Below, piece after piece: positions 27,173 through 36,635 of a stretch of 64,000 bases of DNA. Every line of letters starts with the position of its first letter. The first letter of the stretch is position 1. Both the position numbers and the translations under genes were made by a program. The DNA lies in assembly GCA_030429565.1 (NCBI GenBank), contig JAUIFE010000026.1:1-64000 (forward strand), given 5' to 3'. Source of the DNA: Holophagae bacterium. Its GTDB lineage: Bacteria; Acidobacteriota; Holophagae; Acanthopleuribacterales; Acanthopleuribacteraceae. The notes under the pieces were generated by a model. That model did no database searches, was not told the DNA's origin, and saw only the letters and a list, made by a program, of their open reading frames with translations.

Positions 27173-28864
27173 ATGAACCGAATTCGTTTGTCCTTCCTTT
27201 TTTTATGGGCGGCTGCAGTGCCGCTGTGGGCGCAGGCGCCCCAGACGATTTACACCAACGGTCGCTTTTATACGGTTGATGAAAAGCAGCCCTGGGCCGA
27301 GGCGGTCGCCGTGCGCGACGGCCGCATCAGTGCCGTCGGTAAAGCAGCCGAGGTGCTGGCGAGTAAAAGCGAAACAACCCGCGTCGTCGATTTAGGCGGG
27401 AAATTTGTCATGCCGGGTTTTGTGGAAGGCCACGCGCACTTGCGAAATTTGGGCGAAGCACAACTTAATCTCAAGCTGGGTTCAGCGCGCAACTGGGACG
27501 AGGTGGTGGCCATGGTCGCCAAAGCGGCTAAGGAAACGCCGGAAGGGCAGTGGATCATCGGTCGCGGTTGGCACCAGGAGAAGTGGGACATAATACCGGC
27601 GGACACGGTGCGCGGTTTCCCCACTCACGCCTTGTTGAGCAAAGCCGCGCCCAAGCATCCGGTGTGGCTGACTCACGCCAGCGGCCACGCGGCGATTGCC
27701 AACCAAAAGGCGATGGCCTTGGCGGGCGTAACCGACCAAAGCGCCAACCCCGAGGGTGGCGAGATCTTGCGCGACACGCAGGGTCGCGTAACCGGCATCT
27801 TTAACGAAACCGCCGAAGGATTGATTAGCGCGGCCTACGCCAAGTCGCAAGCGGCTTTAAGTGCTGACGCGCGCCGTCAACAACTGCGCAAAGCACTGCG
27901 TTTGGCGATGATGGAGTGTTTGTCGAAGGGCATTACCTCGTTTCAAGATGCCGGCGTCGATTGGGAAACGCTCGATCAGGTGAAAACGTTCGCCGAGGAA
28001 GGCAAGCTGGGTCTGCGCTTGTGGATGATGGCCTTCGGGGACGCGGCAAGCCTGCGGCAGCGTTTGCCCGAATACCGCAACCTGCGCCAAGCGGGCAACG
28101 GCTTCTTGACCTTGGGCGGCATTAAAGCCTATTCAGACGGTGCTTTGGGCAGTCGCGGTGCCTGGCTGCTCAAACCCTACAGCGACGATCCCAGTACCAG
28201 CGGCCACAATGTCACCTCGCTCGATGATTTGGCCGCCTTGGCGGATGTGGCGCTTGAGTTTGAATTGCAACTGTGTGTCCATGCGATTGGCGATCGTGGC
28301 AACCGTGAGGTCTTGAACCTCTTTGAGCGCAAGTTAAAGGGTCGCGACCTGCGCTGGCGCATTGAGCACGCGCAACATTTAAACCCGCAAGATATTCCTC
28401 GTTTCGCTCAACTTAAGGTGATCGCCAGCATGCAAGGCGTGCACTGTACCTCGGATGCACCCTTTGTGATTAAACGCCTCGGCGAGCAACGTGCCAAGCA
28501 CGGCGCCTACGTGTGGCGCTCGCTGTGGGAGAGCGGTGCGATCGTCAGCAACGGGACCGATGCGCCCGTGGAAGACGTGTCGCCGTTGGCGAGTTTGCAG
28601 AGTACGGTGACACGGGTGAGCCGCGATGGTTCGGCGTTTTTCCCCGACCAAGCGTTGACGCGCGCGCAGGCGATTCGTTCCTACACGCTTAACGCGGCTT
28701 ATGCGGCCTACGAGGAACCCTTTAAGGGCAGCTTGGCGGTGGGTAAGTTCGCCGACATGGTGGTGCTCGATGGGGATCTGACCCAAGTCGCAGCCGAAAA
28801 AATCGGTCAAACGCGGGTTTTGCAAACGATTGTGGCCGGTGAGGTACGCTACCGCGCGCCTTAA
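27173..28864 (+). CDS. Secreted metal-dependent amidohydrolase (YtcJ-like)
   Basis: A 563-residue amidohydrolase-family-3 protein with a Sec signal peptide (MNRIRLSFLFLWAAAVPLWA, cleavage after AQA). It has the N-terminal beta domain (IYTNGRFYTV, VAVRDGRISAVGK), the metal site GFVEGHAHL in place of the simple HxH, then HASGHAAIA, IKAYSDGALGSRGAW, CVHAIGDRGNREVL, WRIEHAQHL and SNGTDAPVEDVSP, and a C-terminal segment returning to the beta domain (GKFADMVVLDGDL). These positions provide the metal ligands in this family. The ATG at 27173 follows GGGAG. Substrates in the family are varied (N-formyl amines, amides), so none is assigned. It is divergent from the selenoprotein gene. Confidence 0.88.
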   Translation: MNRIRLSFLFLWAAAVPLWAQAPQTIYTNGRFYTVDEKQPWAEAVAVRDGRISAVGKAAEVLASKSETTRVVDLGGKFVMPGFVEGHAHLRNLGEAQLNLKLGSARNWDEVVAMVAKAAKETPEGQWIIGRGWHQEKWDIIPADTVRGFPTHALLSKAAPKHPVWLTHASGHAAIANQKAMALAGVTDQSANPEGGEILRDTQGRVTGIFNETAEGLISAAYAKSQAALSADARRQQLRKALRLAMMECLSKGITSFQDAGVDWETLDQVKTFAEEGKLGLRLWMMAFGDAASLRQRLPEYRNLRQAGNGFLTLGGIKAYSDGALGSRGAWLLKPYSDDPSTSGHNVTSLDDLAALADVALEFELQLCVHAIGDRGNREVLNLFERKLKGRDLRWRIEHAQHLNPQDIPRFAQLKVIASMQGVHCTSDAPFVIKRLGEQRAKHGAYVWRSLWESGAIVSNGTDAPVEDVSPLASLQSTVTRVSRDGSAFFPDQALTRAQAIRSYTLNAAYAAYEEPFKGSLAVGKFADMVVLDGDLTQVAAEKIGQTRVLQTIVAGEVRYRAP

Positions 28865-29541
28865 CCGAAGCATCACACGACGGGCCTGCGCCGCATTGCG
28901 TCGCGGCCCGTTTGCCTTGGGTGAATCCCTTTGCAGCCAATGGTTTTACCGGTGATTTTCGCTGTTTTTTTGCGTGGATCACCGTCGCCCGCCGCTGTTA
29001 AAGGGGGTTTGCGATTTGCGTTAAACACGCTATATTCGTCACACTTAGGGCGGGTAACGCAAGATGCGACGGGTTTCGTCACCAAAACGGTTGGCGAAGG
29101 TGCAAAGATGGGAATCGACCGTGCGACAGCGCGACGCCCATTGCAAAGCCGTGGCTTGCAAACGGCGGTGCTTTTGGAAAAGCATTGCCGGTGACGCGAA
29201 CGATAAGTGACCAAGGGTTTGGCGGCGTTTTCACCTAAAGTGAGCGATTCGGTTGAAGGCAATAGCGCAAATTTTGACGCAGGACGCGTCAAGCGTTGGT
29301 GTGAAATCTGCTGGAAAACGCACCGGCGTACGAGGAAAGTACGCCGCGCATTTTTCGGCACCTTGCAGACCGACGGATTGTGGGATTGCCCTGCAATGAA
29401 TCGTTTCGTTTCGGTTTCATGATGGGTGGCCGGTAATGCGGCATTTTTTTACAGCGTCCATCCATTCGCGCCGAAGAAGAGACATGGAGCGGCTGCTCTG
29501 GTCACGATCGTCCGTGTGTTGGCCGTTGCCCGAGGTTCTTG
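28865..29541. other. Intergenic region with one MITE copy
   Basis: A gap of about 680 bp. The only recognisable item is the MITE at 29233-29415. The stretch 28865-29232 contains no frame with a ribosome site and no dyad suggesting a terminator. The sigma-factor promoter should lie at 29416-29541 but cannot be assigned with confidence. Confidence 0.4.
29233..29415 (+). mobile_element. MITE-like element, copy 5 (183 bp, divergent)
   Basis: Left end ACCTAAAGTGAGCGATTC; complement of the right end ACCGAAACGAAACGATTC. Flanking direct repeat TTC on both sides (29230-29232 and 29416-29418). It has the core TTTTGACGCAGGACGCGTCA and a degraded GTACGAGGAAAGTAC hairpin. It is the only copy outside the 6.9-14.1 kb cluster and the most diverged, so probably the oldest. 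It lies 126 bp upstream of the ECF sigma start. Confidence 0.8.
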
Positions 29542-30147
29542 ATGGAGGCAGTTCTGAGCAAGAAGCTTTGGAAGGAAACAGACCGCGAATTGATCAAACG
29601 GTGCCTCGCCGGTGAGCAACCGGCGTGGGACGCGCTGATCCATCGCTACAAGCGGCTGGTGTACCATTTCCCCAACGGCGCCCGCCTCAATCCCGAAGAT
29701 TGCGACGAAGTCTTTCAAGAAACGTTTGTGGCGATCTACAAGCAACTGGAAAAGTTGTTGGAAGTGGAGGACCTCAGCCGCTGGATTGCCACGGTGGCCC
29801 AACGCATTACCTGGCGGACCGCCAATAAACGCCGCAATCAGAACGATTACGAAGTTCCGCAAGAATACGATGTGGCCGATCCCGACGAGATTGCGCCCAA
29901 AAACTTGGAAATCAAACTCCAGCAAAGTATTGTGCGCCAGAGCCTGGGTTTGCTGAATACGCGTTGCCGTAAACTGTTGTATTTATTGTTCTACGAGCAT
30001 GATTCAAGCGACTACCAAAAGATCTCCGAGCAGGCCGGTATTCCCCATGGTTCGATTGGGCCGACGCGGAAGCGCTGTTTGCTGAAGTTCAAAGAGCTTT
30101 TGAAAAAACGCGGTATCCACGAAAAAAATGTATCTGAATGGCTTTGA
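29542..30147 (+). CDS. ECF-type RNA polymerase sigma factor
   Basis: A 201-residue sigma factor. Region 2 is at about residues 15-85 (WDALIHRYKRLVYHFPNGAR, DCDEVFQETFVAIYKQLEKL, SRWIATVAQRITWR). Region 4 is at about 130-185 (LLNTRCRKLLYLLFYEHDSS, YQKISEQAGIPHGSIGPTRK, RCLLKFKELLKKRG), with the HTH IPHGSIGPTRKRC. The start is ATG at 29542 after GAGG. There is no membrane anti-sigma gene next to it. The next genes are a small unknown protein and a TPR-CHAT protease, an arrangement suggesting that the sigma factor drives expression of that module. Confidence 0.9.
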   Translation: MEAVLSKKLWKETDRELIKRCLAGEQPAWDALIHRYKRLVYHFPNGARLNPEDCDEVFQETFVAIYKQLEKLLEVEDLSRWIATVAQRITWRTANKRRNQNDYEVPQEYDVADPDEIAPKNLEIKLQQSIVRQSLGLLNTRCRKLLYLLFYEHDSSDYQKISEQAGIPHGSIGPTRKRCLLKFKELLKKRGIHEKNVSEWL

Positions 30148-30378
30148 GCCATCACTTTATGGGTAGTCTGGATGACGCAAAGCGAGAACCCAACTTCGAT
30201 CCGCAGCCAAACTCTTTACCTATTAAAAAGAAATGCTCTGTTCCAGGGCGCAAGACGTCCCCGCATCAGCGGGACAACAGAGTGGGTGGTTTTCATAGAA
30301 AACAACCCCGGGTCGGCTGAGATTCATGGGTTCCGCCCATATTTCAATATTTGATGAAGCTCCGGGAGGCCAAACGGC

Positions 30379-30828
30379 ATGTCACACGACGTTTTTTTTG
30401 AATCCATGATGGAGTTAACCGCCCTTGACGACAGTGTGGTGGTGCCGGAGGCGGGAATTCAAGCCGCACAGGCGATTTTCCAACCCAAAGCCAAACCTTC
30501 ATTTTCCCATCTTTTTGTTCTGCGACCCTTGCAGCACGCCTTTGTCCGTGACGCCGGCGTTAAAAAGTGGTTTTACGATTTGCCCAACGGTTTTTACCTC
30601 TCCCTCGAGCAGTCCACCGATAAAAGCGGGATTCACCTGCATGGATTCATCAATGGCATTGATGAATCCGAGGTGTTTTTGTATGGTACTGAAAGCGTCA
30701 GTCGCACGCGCATCGAAAATGGTGTGTTCGATTTCGTCAGCCTTGAGCGTGGCGAGTACTCGCTGTCATTTTGGCAAGGTGAGGAACGTTATTGGGTCAA
30801 CAAGTTATACCTCAAGGAGTGGAGCTAG
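30379..30828 (+). CDS. Hypothetical protein upstream of CHAT protease
   Basis: A 149-residue soluble protein, not recognised. ATG at 30379 follows GGGAGG. The second half has a repeating beta pattern (GFYLSLEQSTDKSGIHLHGF, EVFLYGTESVSRTRIENGVF, DFVSLERGEYSLSFWQ) suggesting a small beta-sandwich. It overlaps the CHAT gene by 37 bp, so the two are translated together and the proteins probably work together. It could be a regulatory partner or substrate of the protease. A 230-bp spacer without a gene separates it from the sigma gene. Confidence 0.7.
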   Translation: MSHDVFFESMMELTALDDSVVVPEAGIQAAQAIFQPKAKPSFSHLFVLRPLQHAFVRDAGVKKWFYDLPNGFYLSLEQSTDKSGIHLHGFINGIDESEVFLYGTESVSRTRIENGVFDFVSLERGEYSLSFWQGEERYWVNKLYLKEWS

Positions 30829-33533
30829 ACCCCGCCGACCTAGGCCGTCGTGTCCTCGCCGGTCAGGTATCGTTCAGCCACCTTGAAGAACGTTTCCTAA
30901 ACCTCTTAAGCCAAGATATCAATAAAGTTAAGCCGCTCGCTTTAATGCTTGAGCGGCATCACGAAGCGCTTCAGGCCTTGCAACAAGCCAAGGCCTTTTG
31001 GCTGATTGCCCGTTATTACGAGGCGCGTTCGCAGCACCGGCTCTCCATTCGTTGGGTGCGCGGTGCTAAATCGCGTTTTGAGAGCTTGGGGCTCAGCCAA
31101 AACGTGCATCAGTGTTTGCGGTTACTGGGTTCCGCCTACCACTACCTGGGCAATTACGAAAAAGCCTGCGAGTGTTACGAAGCCATTTTGGCCGAAGACG
31201 ACTTGCCGAACCTCGAGCGGCTTAAGGTCAGCAGTAACCTGGGGGCGCTCGAGAACCGTCGCCACAACTACGGGCCGGCGTTGGTGTATTTTCGTCGGGC
31301 CGTCGACATCCTCAAAAGTGAGCCACAGCCCAAACTTGAGGCGATTATTCGCTACAACATGGCCAATACCCAGGTTTGCACCAATGCGTTTTCCGAAGCC
31401 GAAAACAATTATCAAAACGCGTTGACGCTTTTTCGCGAACTCGACCTCAAGTTGTACGAAGCGACTGTTTTACAGGCGTTTGGCAATCTCTACACCATTT
31501 TGGGACAGTTTTATTTGGCCGAGCAGCGTTTGATTGAAGCGCGTGAGGGTTACGCGCAAAGCGGCGATGATTTTGGCGCGGCCCTTTGTGATCTCGATCT
31601 GTACCGCATGTTTATTTTGCTGAACCGTTTCGACGAGGCTTTGGATCAAGTGGAACACCTGGTGCACGGTTTTAAACGCTTGGGCCGTGTGATGGAGCAA
31701 GGGCTGGTGTGTTATTACGCGATCGAAGCGGCGCTGGCGTTAAAAGAGGAAGAACTGGCGACGGAATATTTGGACCGCGCCATGCGCCTTTTTCGTCGCG
31801 AAAAAAATCACCATTACCTGGCCCGCTGCGATCTTTACCGCGCCCGCCTTGCCGCCGGTCGCAAACGCGGTTCGCGCGCGCTTTTTTACCTTAACCGCGC
31901 CGTTTGCGAGTTTGTCCGCACCGGCCACAAGGAATGGGAACTCTACGGATTACTGGAAGCGATTCGTTGTCGGCCGGCGCCACCCGACGCACGCGAAATC
32001 GCCCGCTTGAAGCAACTGATTAAGTTTCCGCTCAGCCCGCGCGTGCGCACCGACGCCTTGTTGGTGCTTAGTGATGACTGGTATCGCAAAAAACAGGTCA
32101 AACGCTCCTGTGACTTGCTGTTTGAGGCCGTCGGCACGATTGAGGCCGAACGCGCCAGTATTGCCGCCGGCAGCCGCCGTAAAAGCTTTTTTAACGATAA
32201 AGCCGAAATCTACGCCTTGCTGATCGAACGCCTGTACCAGTGGCGGCGACCCGATGCCAAACGTTTGATGCTGCAAGTCATCGAGCTGAGTCGCGGTCGC
32301 CTGTTGACGGAAAAAATTTCGCAAGAGGATCGTGCGGCGGCGATTTTAAATCGCGAAGAACCCCTGCTTTTGGAAATGGATCGCGAGCACAACCGCTTGG
32401 TGCAGCTCAACCGTAAGTTGGAGGGTTTGCTGGCCCAAGACGATCCCTCCGTTTTGGAAATGAAAGCCCTGCAGGAATCGAAACAGGAAGTGCGGCGGCG
32501 CATGTCGGCCTTTCGCCGCCGGTTGCGCGATTCAGCGCGCATGGGCACCTATTTTCCGATTGATTTGGATGTCGACGAACTGCAGAAGCTCACGGCTGAG
32601 GATCATTTGCTGGTGTGTTTTTATCGCGGTCAATCCGGCTTATACCGGCTGACCTTGAGCCGCGAGTCGCTACAGACCGAGTTGTTGCCGCTCGACGGGC
32701 GTTTTCTGCGCGACCTCAACCAGCTGCAGGCGATGTCGGCGATGATTCACCCGGCACCGGATCGGCTGGCGCGTCTCAATGACTTGGCTGATCGTTTAAG
32801 TTCGCTGTTGGTGCCGGCGAAAGTAGGTGCTTACCGTCATTTGACCTACGTCTTTCACCGCGAATTGCACCGCTTTCCAGTGGCGTTGCTGCGTCGCAAC
32901 GGTCGTTATTTGTTGGCCGACCACACGCTGAATCAGTGCCAGAACCTGTCGATGTATTACTTTGCGCTCAAACGCGCTTCGAGCCGTTTTCTTCGCCCTG
33001 TGTTTTACTTTTCGGACGATAAGCGCGATCCGGTAGCACCCGAACGCTCGATGTTAACCTCGCTTTTTCCGCGGGCATTGCAGCCGCGCGAATGGAACAC
33101 GGCCGAGGTTGCGCGCACATGGCCCGACGCCGATGTGATTCATTTCGCCGGCCATTGTGCTTTTAATCGCCACGATCCCGATGAATCCTACCTGCTGCTG
33201 GCGGGCAATAAAGTGACCTTGCGCGATCTGGCCCAACTGCGTTTGGAACGACCCTTCATTAACCTTGCTTCGTGTCGCAGTGGCTCGGTGGTGGTCGCCG
33301 AAGGTAACGAACCCTTGGGTTTTGTGATCTCGTTGTTCGCCGCCGGCGCCGGTCAGATTCTGGCCTCTTTGTGGGATATTAACGACCATAAAACCGGCGA
33401 TTGGATGAACCATTTCTACCAAGCCCTGCCGCAAGGTGTCAGCCATGCGTATCGGCAAGCCTGTTTGGCGATGATGGCGGTTGATCCCGATCCGCACTAC
33501 TGGGCCGGTTTCTGTTTGCTGGGACGGCCTTAA
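30792..33533 (+). CDS. TPR-CHAT domain (caspase-like) protease
   Basis: A 913-residue protein. Residues about 40-440 are TPR repeats (YHYLGNYEKACECYEAILAE, ALVYFRRAVDIL, TVLQAFGNLYTILGQFYLAE), then a coiled-coil linker (about 520-590), then a C-terminal CHAT domain (about 620-913). The caspase-like dyad is present: His788 in IHFAGHCAF and Cys828 in NLASCRSGS, with a final GAGQILASLWDINDHKTGDW segment. TPR-CHAT proteins are peptidases that are held inactive until their TPR part meets a trigger. TTG at 30792 follows GAGG at 7 nt spacing and lies inside the preceding gene. Target and trigger are unknown. Confidence 0.88.
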   Translation: MGQQVIPQGVELDPADLGRRVLAGQVSFSHLEERFLNLLSQDINKVKPLALMLERHHEALQALQQAKAFWLIARYYEARSQHRLSIRWVRGAKSRFESLGLSQNVHQCLRLLGSAYHYLGNYEKACECYEAILAEDDLPNLERLKVSSNLGALENRRHNYGPALVYFRRAVDILKSEPQPKLEAIIRYNMANTQVCTNAFSEAENNYQNALTLFRELDLKLYEATVLQAFGNLYTILGQFYLAEQRLIEAREGYAQSGDDFGAALCDLDLYRMFILLNRFDEALDQVEHLVHGFKRLGRVMEQGLVCYYAIEAALALKEEELATEYLDRAMRLFRREKNHHYLARCDLYRARLAAGRKRGSRALFYLNRAVCEFVRTGHKEWELYGLLEAIRCRPAPPDAREIARLKQLIKFPLSPRVRTDALLVLSDDWYRKKQVKRSCDLLFEAVGTIEAERASIAAGSRRKSFFNDKAEIYALLIERLYQWRRPDAKRLMLQVIELSRGRLLTEKISQEDRAAAILNREEPLLLEMDREHNRLVQLNRKLEGLLAQDDPSVLEMKALQESKQEVRRRMSAFRRRLRDSARMGTYFPIDLDVDELQKLTAEDHLLVCFYRGQSGLYRLTLSRESLQTELLPLDGRFLRDLNQLQAMSAMIHPAPDRLARLNDLADRLSSLLVPAKVGAYRHLTYVFHRELHRFPVALLRRNGRYLLADHTLNQCQNLSMYYFALKRASSRFLRPVFYFSDDKRDPVAPERSMLTSLFPRALQPREWNTAEVARTWPDADVIHFAGHCAFNRHDPDESYLLLAGNKVTLRDLAQLRLERPFINLASCRSGSVVVAEGNEPLGFVISLFAAGAGQILASLWDINDHKTGDWMNHFYQALPQGVSHAYRQACLAMMAVDPDPHYWAGFCLLGRP

Positions 33534-33604
33534 GTGGGTTTGTTGGGGGAAATGGGGGGGTCGACTTCGGTGTTCGAGCCCCGTTTGTTGCTTTTGTGTC
33601 TCGG

Positions 33605-34852
33605 TTATTGTGCTAGGTTTTCGACGGTGATGCTGTTCCATACGTCGGCATCGCCGGTGCCGAGCATATCCCAGTATTGGTAATCGTTGGCATGGTAAAT
33701 GGGTTTGGCGGTATTGAGAATACGGTCGCGGACGTAATGGCTCGATTCAGCAGGTGCCAGTTGCAATATGATGGCTGCCTGGCCGGCGATAATAGGTGCC
33801 GCCATCGAGGTGCCGGACCGGTAAATGAAACGGTTTCCGGGTGATGCAGATAGTATATTTTCGCCTTGTGCGGCGACTGAGACATAAGGCGAGTAGTTGG
33901 CGAACTCAGACTTTTTTAGGTTTTCGCCGATTGAGGTGACGGTAATCACGCCGGGAAGATAGCCAGGGTACTTAATGGCGTTGAGGTTGTCGTTGCCGGC
34001 GGAAGTCACGATGGTGATGCCGACCTGCTGTGCGAGGGTAATCCACCTTTCTAACATGGGTGAAGGTTCATCAATGCTCATGCTGAGGTTGATAATGTCG
34101 GCGCCGACAATAATTGCGTAGGCGACACCGTCAGCGATGTCCAAGAGCTCGGCTTGGCCGTCGCTATCGGCAACGCGGATAGGAACGAGGGTGGCATCAG
34201 GTGCCATGGTTTTGATAATGCCTGCGACATGGGTGCCGTGACCCCACCCTTCATCGTAAATCCCATTATTGTTGGTGTCGAGGTTCGAGCGTTCCTCCGA
34301 AGGATCGTAATCTCTATCTACAAAATCTATGGCCCAGTAGCTTATGTTATCTCGAAGGTATTCGTGGTTCATGTCGATGCCGGTATCGAGAATCGCGACC
34401 ATGACCCCTTGGCCGGTGCTGTGGGGCCACGCTTTTCCAACACCGATACGATCAAGCCAGTCTTGCCCGAAAACGCTTGGGGCGGGTCGCTCATCGTTGT
34501 CTCGTTCATTCAGAAGGTTTTCGTCTGGATCCAGATCGTCGTCGAGAATGATGATCGAGCGAGAATCGACATGGCCGGCTGCCATTAGTTCGCGTAGTTC
34601 TAGCTTTTGATTGGGTTCCGCTACATCCGCGATTGCGCTGAGCTGTTTGATGAGGTCATTGGTGGACAGACTGCTTTCGATTTGGACACGGTATGAATTG
34701 ATTTCTTCTCCTTGGGTGTAGGAAATCACGGAGAAGTTGGCGAGTTCGGTCACTAAGTCGACGGGTTGATGAAAGGTCAGAACGACCTGGTGGTGAGCGG
34801 CGGGGGCAAGGGTGACAAAAAAAAGCATAATGCTAAACCTAAGATAATACAT
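33605..34852 (-). CDS. Secreted subtilisin-like serine protease (S8), paralog 1
   Basis: A 415-residue S8 peptidase. Signal peptide 1-18 (MYYLRFSIMLFFVTLAPA), a prodomain of about 115 residues containing SRSIIILDDDLD, and a catalytic domain with Asp156 (AILDTGID), His205 (GWGHGTHVAG) and Ser349 (SGTSMAAP), plus the oxyanion region VTSAGNDN. The LDTNNNGIYDEGWGHG stretch resembles a calcium-binding loop. The ATG follows AGGAG. It is closely related to the next protease (35388-36635) and more distantly to the third. The 3' end converges with the CHAT gene, 71 bp away. Confidence 0.93.
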   Translation of the reverse strand: MYYLRFSIMLFFVTLAPAAHHQVVLTFHQPVDLVTELANFSVISYTQGEEINSYRVQIESSLSTNDLIKQLSAIADVAEPNQKLELRELMAAGHVDSRSIIILDDDLDPDENLLNERDNDERPAPSVFGQDWLDRIGVGKAWPHSTGQGVMVAILDTGIDMNHEYLRDNISYWAIDFVDRDYDPSEERSNLDTNNNGIYDEGWGHGTHVAGIIKTMAPDATLVPIRVADSDGQAELLDIADGVAYAIIVGADIINLSMSIDEPSPMLERWITLAQQVGITIVTSAGNDNLNAIKYPGYLPGVITVTSIGENLKKSEFANYSPYVSVAAQGENILSASPGNRFIYRSGTSMAAPIIAGQAAIILQLAPAESSHYVRDRILNTAKPIYHANDYQYWDMLGTGDADVWNSITVENLAQ

Positions 34853-35338
34853 CTGTACTCCTGTAGGACGCTGAAAAGGAAAGGTGTAGTGATTGTGGTT
34901 TAAAATATTAGGAGGTAGAATGACGGGTTGTGTGACTAAAAAAATACGGTTTTGAACATAATACCATATGTTGAAATATAAGAAAGGGGTTCGGTTAGTT
35001 GGTGGGGCATTTTTTTGTTGTTTTGTGAATTTTTCTACTTCTGCTGGGCCGTTAGGGTGGTGAGTGCGATTTTGGGAATTTAGTTCATGAGGTTTAATGA
35101 AGGTGAAGTTTTGGTGATGGGTGTATTTTCGTCAATGGTGGCTTGAGTTATTTTCAAGTGCCGGGCTTTTTCGGCATGTTTGCGTTGTTATTTTTGATTG
35201 CAAGGTTTCGTGAATATGTTCGATGTGCTTTTTTTGGCCACGACGCTCCCGATTTTGGTTAGCTTTTTCGCTGTTTAATCTCTGTGGGTATCTTGCCGAT
35301 TGCAAACGCCCGATCCGCCTGCTTTAGGTCAGAAATGC
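34853..35338. other. Intergenic region between protease paralogs, no gene seen
   Basis: An AT-rich stretch of about 490 bp with no supported frame. It should contain the promoter of protease paralog 1. No member of the repeat families is present. Confidence 0.4.
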
Positions 35339-35368
35339 AAAAGGGCCGACTTCGGTGAAGCCGGCCCC
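35339..35368 (-). terminator. Rho-independent terminator of protease paralog 2
   Basis: On the minus strand, GGGGCCGGCTTCACCGAAG and TCGGCCC form a long GC-rich stem, followed by TTTT. It begins 19 bp after the protease stop codon. Confidence 0.75.
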
Positions 35369-35387
35369 GGGTTTGATTTGTGTCGGT

Positions 35388-36635
35388 TTATTTCTTTAGG
35401 TTTTCCACCGTGATGCTGTTCCAGACATCGGCGTATCCGGTGCCGAGCATGTCCCAGTGATGGTAGGCGTTGGCGTGGTAAATGGGTTTGGTGGTGTCGA
35501 GAATGCGGTCGTAGACGTAGTAGCGCGACGCAAAGGGCACCAGTTGCAAGATGATGGCGGCCTGGCCGGCGACGATGGGGGTGGCCATCGAGGTGCCGGA
35601 ACGGTAAACGAACCGGTTGCCGGGTGACGCCGAGAGTACGTGTTCACCTTGGGCCGCGACTGAGACGTAAGGCGAGTAGTTGGCGAAATCGGACTTGACC
35701 AGGTTGTCGTCAATCGACGTGACCGTTATCACCCCGGAGACGTTGGCGGGGTACTTAACTTGATTGAGGTTGTCGTTGCCGGCCGAGGTCACGATGGTGA
35801 TGTTCATCTGTTGCGCAAAGGTAATCCAATCCTGTAGCAGTTGCGAGGGCTCATCAATGCTCATGCTGAGGTTGATGATATCGACACCCATCATGGTGGC
35901 GTAAGCGACGCCTTCAATGATGTCAAACAATTCGGCGTGACCGTCGCTATCGGCGATGCGAATGGGCATGATGGTCACGTCGGGTGCTACGGTTTTAATG
36001 ATGCCGGCAACGTGGGTGCCGTGGCCCCAGCCTTCATCGATAATGCCGTTGTTGTTGGTGTCGAGGTTGGCGCGTACTTCGGACGGATCGTAATCTTCAT
36101 CGACGAAATCAATGCCCCACGGACTGATGTTGTTGCGCAGGTAATCGTGGTTCATGTCGATGCCGGTATCGAGGACGGCGACAACGACGCCTTGACCGGT
36201 GGTGTGCGGCCAGGCTTTGCCAACGCGAATGCGGTCGAGCCAGTCTTGGCCGAACACACTGGGTGCGGGCCGTTCGTCGTTGTCGCGTTCGGCAAGAAGG
36301 TCTTCGTCGGGGTCGAGATCGTCGTCGAGAATAATGATGGAACGGGAGTCGACTTGGCCGGCGCCCATCAGCTCGCGCAGCGGTACTTTTTGGTTGGGTT
36401 CAGCGACAGTGGCAATGCTGTTGAGTTGCTGAAGGAGTTGGTTGGTGGACAGATTGCTTTCGATTTGAACACGGTATGAGTTAGTTTCTTCGCCTTGGGT
36501 ATAGGAGACCACGTTGTAGTCGGAGAGTTCGTTCAAAATGTTGACAGGTTGATTGAAGGTCAAAATGACCTCGTGGCGAGCGGCATGGGCTAGGGTAACG
36601 AAAAAAAGCATGAAGACAAATCGAAGATGATACAT
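35388..36635 (-). CDS. Secreted subtilisin-like serine protease (S8), paralog 2
   Basis: A 415-residue paralog of the upstream-numbered protease, sharing long stretches (DSRSIIILDDDLDPDE, DERPAPSVFGQDWLDRI). The triad is in the same places: AVLDTGID, HGTHVAG and SGTSMATP. The signal peptide is MYHLRFVFMLFFVTLAHA. ATG at 36635 follows GAGGAG at 5 nt; a GTG two codons upstream overlaps the ribosome site and is less likely. It has its own terminator, so it is a single-gene unit. It probably arose by tandem duplication with paralog 1. Confidence 0.93.
   Translation of the reverse strand: MYHLRFVFMLFFVTLAHAARHEVILTFNQPVNILNELSDYNVVSYTQGEETNSYRVQIESNLSTNQLLQQLNSIATVAEPNQKVPLRELMGAGQVDSRSIIILDDDLDPDEDLLAERDNDERPAPSVFGQDWLDRIRVGKAWPHTTGQGVVVAVLDTGIDMNHDYLRNNISPWGIDFVDEDYDPSEVRANLDTNNNGIIDEGWGHGTHVAGIIKTVAPDVTIMPIRIADSDGHAELFDIIEGVAYATMMGVDIINLSMSIDEPSQLLQDWITFAQQMNITIVTSAGNDNLNQVKYPANVSGVITVTSIDDNLVKSDFANYSPYVSVAAQGEHVLSASPGNRFVYRSGTSMATPIVAGQAAIILQLVPFASRYYVYDRILDTTKPIYHANAYHHWDMLGTGYADVWNSITVENLKK

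Noticed and set aside
28931..29194. 87-codon plus-strand frame after the amidohydrolase gene
   Set aside because: It has a hydrophobic start resembling a signal peptide but no ribosome site, and the rest is not protein-like.
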